Shown here one piece after another: positions 32,743 to 33,498 of a stretch of 33,498 nt of DNA. The translations under genes were made by a program, and so were the position numbers. Source of the stretch: Loktanella sp. (lineage in GTDB: Bacteria > Pseudomonadota > Alphaproteobacteria > Rhodobacterales > Rhodobacteraceae); assembly GCA_020201155.1 (NCBI GenBank), contig JAIVHI010000012.1, positions 1-33,498 of the forward strand. Direction: 5' to 3'. Below the pieces are notes generated by a model that saw only the letters and a list, made by a program, of their open reading frames with translations, was not told where the DNA came from and did no database searches. Positions within the stretch are counted from its first letter, which is position 1, and each line of letters opens with the position of its first letter.

Positions 32743-33498
32743 ATGAGCAATCCTGACCCCGCTTTCAGCCCCGCCGAATACGCCGACAGACTGGCCCGCG
32801 TCCGCCGTTCCATGGACGCCGCCGGTCTGGACACCCTTTTCATCACCGACCCATCGAACATGGCCTGGCTGACCGGCTATGACGGCTGGTCGTTTTACGT
32901 CCACCAAGGCGTGATCGTCGGCCCAAAGGGCGACCCGCATTGGTGGGGCCGCGGCATGGATGCCGCGGGTGCTTTGCGCACCGTCTACATGGCCGACGAC
33001 CACGTCCATGGCTACGAAGACCACTTGGTCCAGAACCCGCAAGCGCATCCGATGACCGATCTGGCGCAGGTCCTGTCGGACCTCGGCCTGACGAAGGGCC
33101 GGATCGGCGTCGAGATGGACAACTACTATTTCTCTGCCAAGGCCTGCGATACGCTGCGCGACGCAGGATTGGCACCGATGGATGCGACGGGCCTTGTGAA
33201 CTGGTGCCGTCTGGTCAAATCCCGGGCCGAACAGGACTTCATGCGCCGGGCAGGTGCCATCGTGACGCGGATGCACAGCGTCATCGCCGAAATGGCCGAA
33301 GCCGGGATGCCCAAGAACCGTCTTGTCGCGGAAATCACCAAGGTCGGGATCGAAGGCGTCGAAGGTGCCTGGGGTGACTACCCCGCCATCGTGCCGATCA
33401 CGCCCTCCGGCATGGATGCAACGGCAGCTCATCTGACGTGGGATGACAGCCCCTTGCCACGCGACACGCCGACCTTTTTCGAAATCGCAGGTGTTTAC
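32743..33498 (+). CDS. doeA: M24-family hydrolase, probably ectoine hydrolase DoeA (5' part only)
   Basis: The first 252 codons are present and the gene runs off the right edge. The creatinase-like N-terminal domain shows MDAAGLDTLFITDPSNMAWLTGYDGWSFYVHQGVIV, DPHWWGRGMDAAGALRTVYM and HPMTDLA, a combination I associate with ectoine hydrolase (DoeA/EutD) of roseobacters and halomonads, which opens ectoine to N-acetyl-diaminobutyrate. The metal-binding pita-bread domain begins about residue 160 but its ligands lie beyond the window. I prefer ATG 32743 (AGGGTGG upstream); ATG 32719 in the same frame is an alternative. A general Xaa-Pro peptidase or creatinase cannot be excluded. It begins 39 bases after phoB. 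Confidence 0.75.
   Translation, partial: MSNPDPAFSPAEYADRLARVRRSMDAAGLDTLFITDPSNMAWLTGYDGWSFYVHQGVIVGPKGDPHWWGRGMDAAGALRTVYMADDHVHGYEDHLVQNPQAHPMTDLAQVLSDLGLTKGRIGVEMDNYYFSAKACDTLRDAGLAPMDATGLVNWCRLVKSRAEQDFMRRAGAIVTRMHSVIAEMAEAGMPKNRLVAEITKVGIEGVEGAWGDYPAIVPITPSGMDATAAHLTWDDSPLPRDTPTFFEIAGVY

Noticed and set aside
1-33498. CRISPR arrays, insertion sequences, tRNA or rRNA genes, prophage or defence genes
   Set aside because: No direct-repeat arrays, transposase-like proteins, terminal repeats, tRNA-like folds or known defence domains were found on reading both strands.

Overview
The window is GC-rich chromosomal DNA from an alphaproteobacterium, almost certainly a member of the Rhodobacteraceae (roseobacter group). 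The evidence is the gene order dusB(nifR3)-ntrB-ntrC-ntrY-ntrX-trkA-trkH-hfq-hflX, an NtrC without the GAFTGA loop (the Rhodobacter type), and a phoR / pstB-phoU-phoB block ahead of a DoeA-like peptidase. No phage, plasmid, CRISPR, rRNA or tRNA gene is visible.

Layout. 1-1116 (minus): ispF, pgpA and a truncated cinA/pncC, chained by 4-base overlaps. 1315-13002 (plus): a broken dusB, then the nitrogen two-component pairs NtrBC and NtrYX, the potassium system TrkA/TrkH, and the RNA/ribosome factors Hfq and HflX. 13006-16153 (minus): a membrane diguanylate cyclase and a penicillin-acylase-family protein. 16255-17088 (plus): a cytoplasmic TolB-like propeller. 17091-24368 (minus): a GlxA/AraC-type regulator followed by a branched-chain amino acid type ABC transporter in the order livJ, livG, livF, two small exported proteins, livH, livM. 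24534-25904 (plus): class II DAHP synthase. 25975-26592 (minus): a PAS protein. 26744-28791 (plus): yicC, gmk and a gamma-carbonic-anhydrase-like gene. 28788-29174 (minus): a small unknown. 29291-32703 (plus): the Pho block phoR, pstB, phoU, phoB. 32743 to the end (plus): the 5' part of an ectoine-hydrolase-like M24 gene.

Most genes look intact and ordinary. The striking feature is a set of internal losses in otherwise well-preserved genes. dusB lacks about 32 codons and is frameshifted. The penicillin acylase has lost, in frame, the segment with its catalytic nucleophile and autoprocessing site. PhoR has lost, in frame, the segment with its phosphoacceptor histidine. The genes pstS, pstC and pstA, normally between phoR and pstB in this group, are absent and replaced by about 290 bases of non-coding, repeat-like DNA just after a retained Pho box. 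The Pho sensory input therefore looks hollowed out while PstB, PhoU and PhoB remain. These lesions may be real genome decay or assembly artefacts; read mapping or PCR would decide. I found no convincing new defence, secretion or biosynthetic system.
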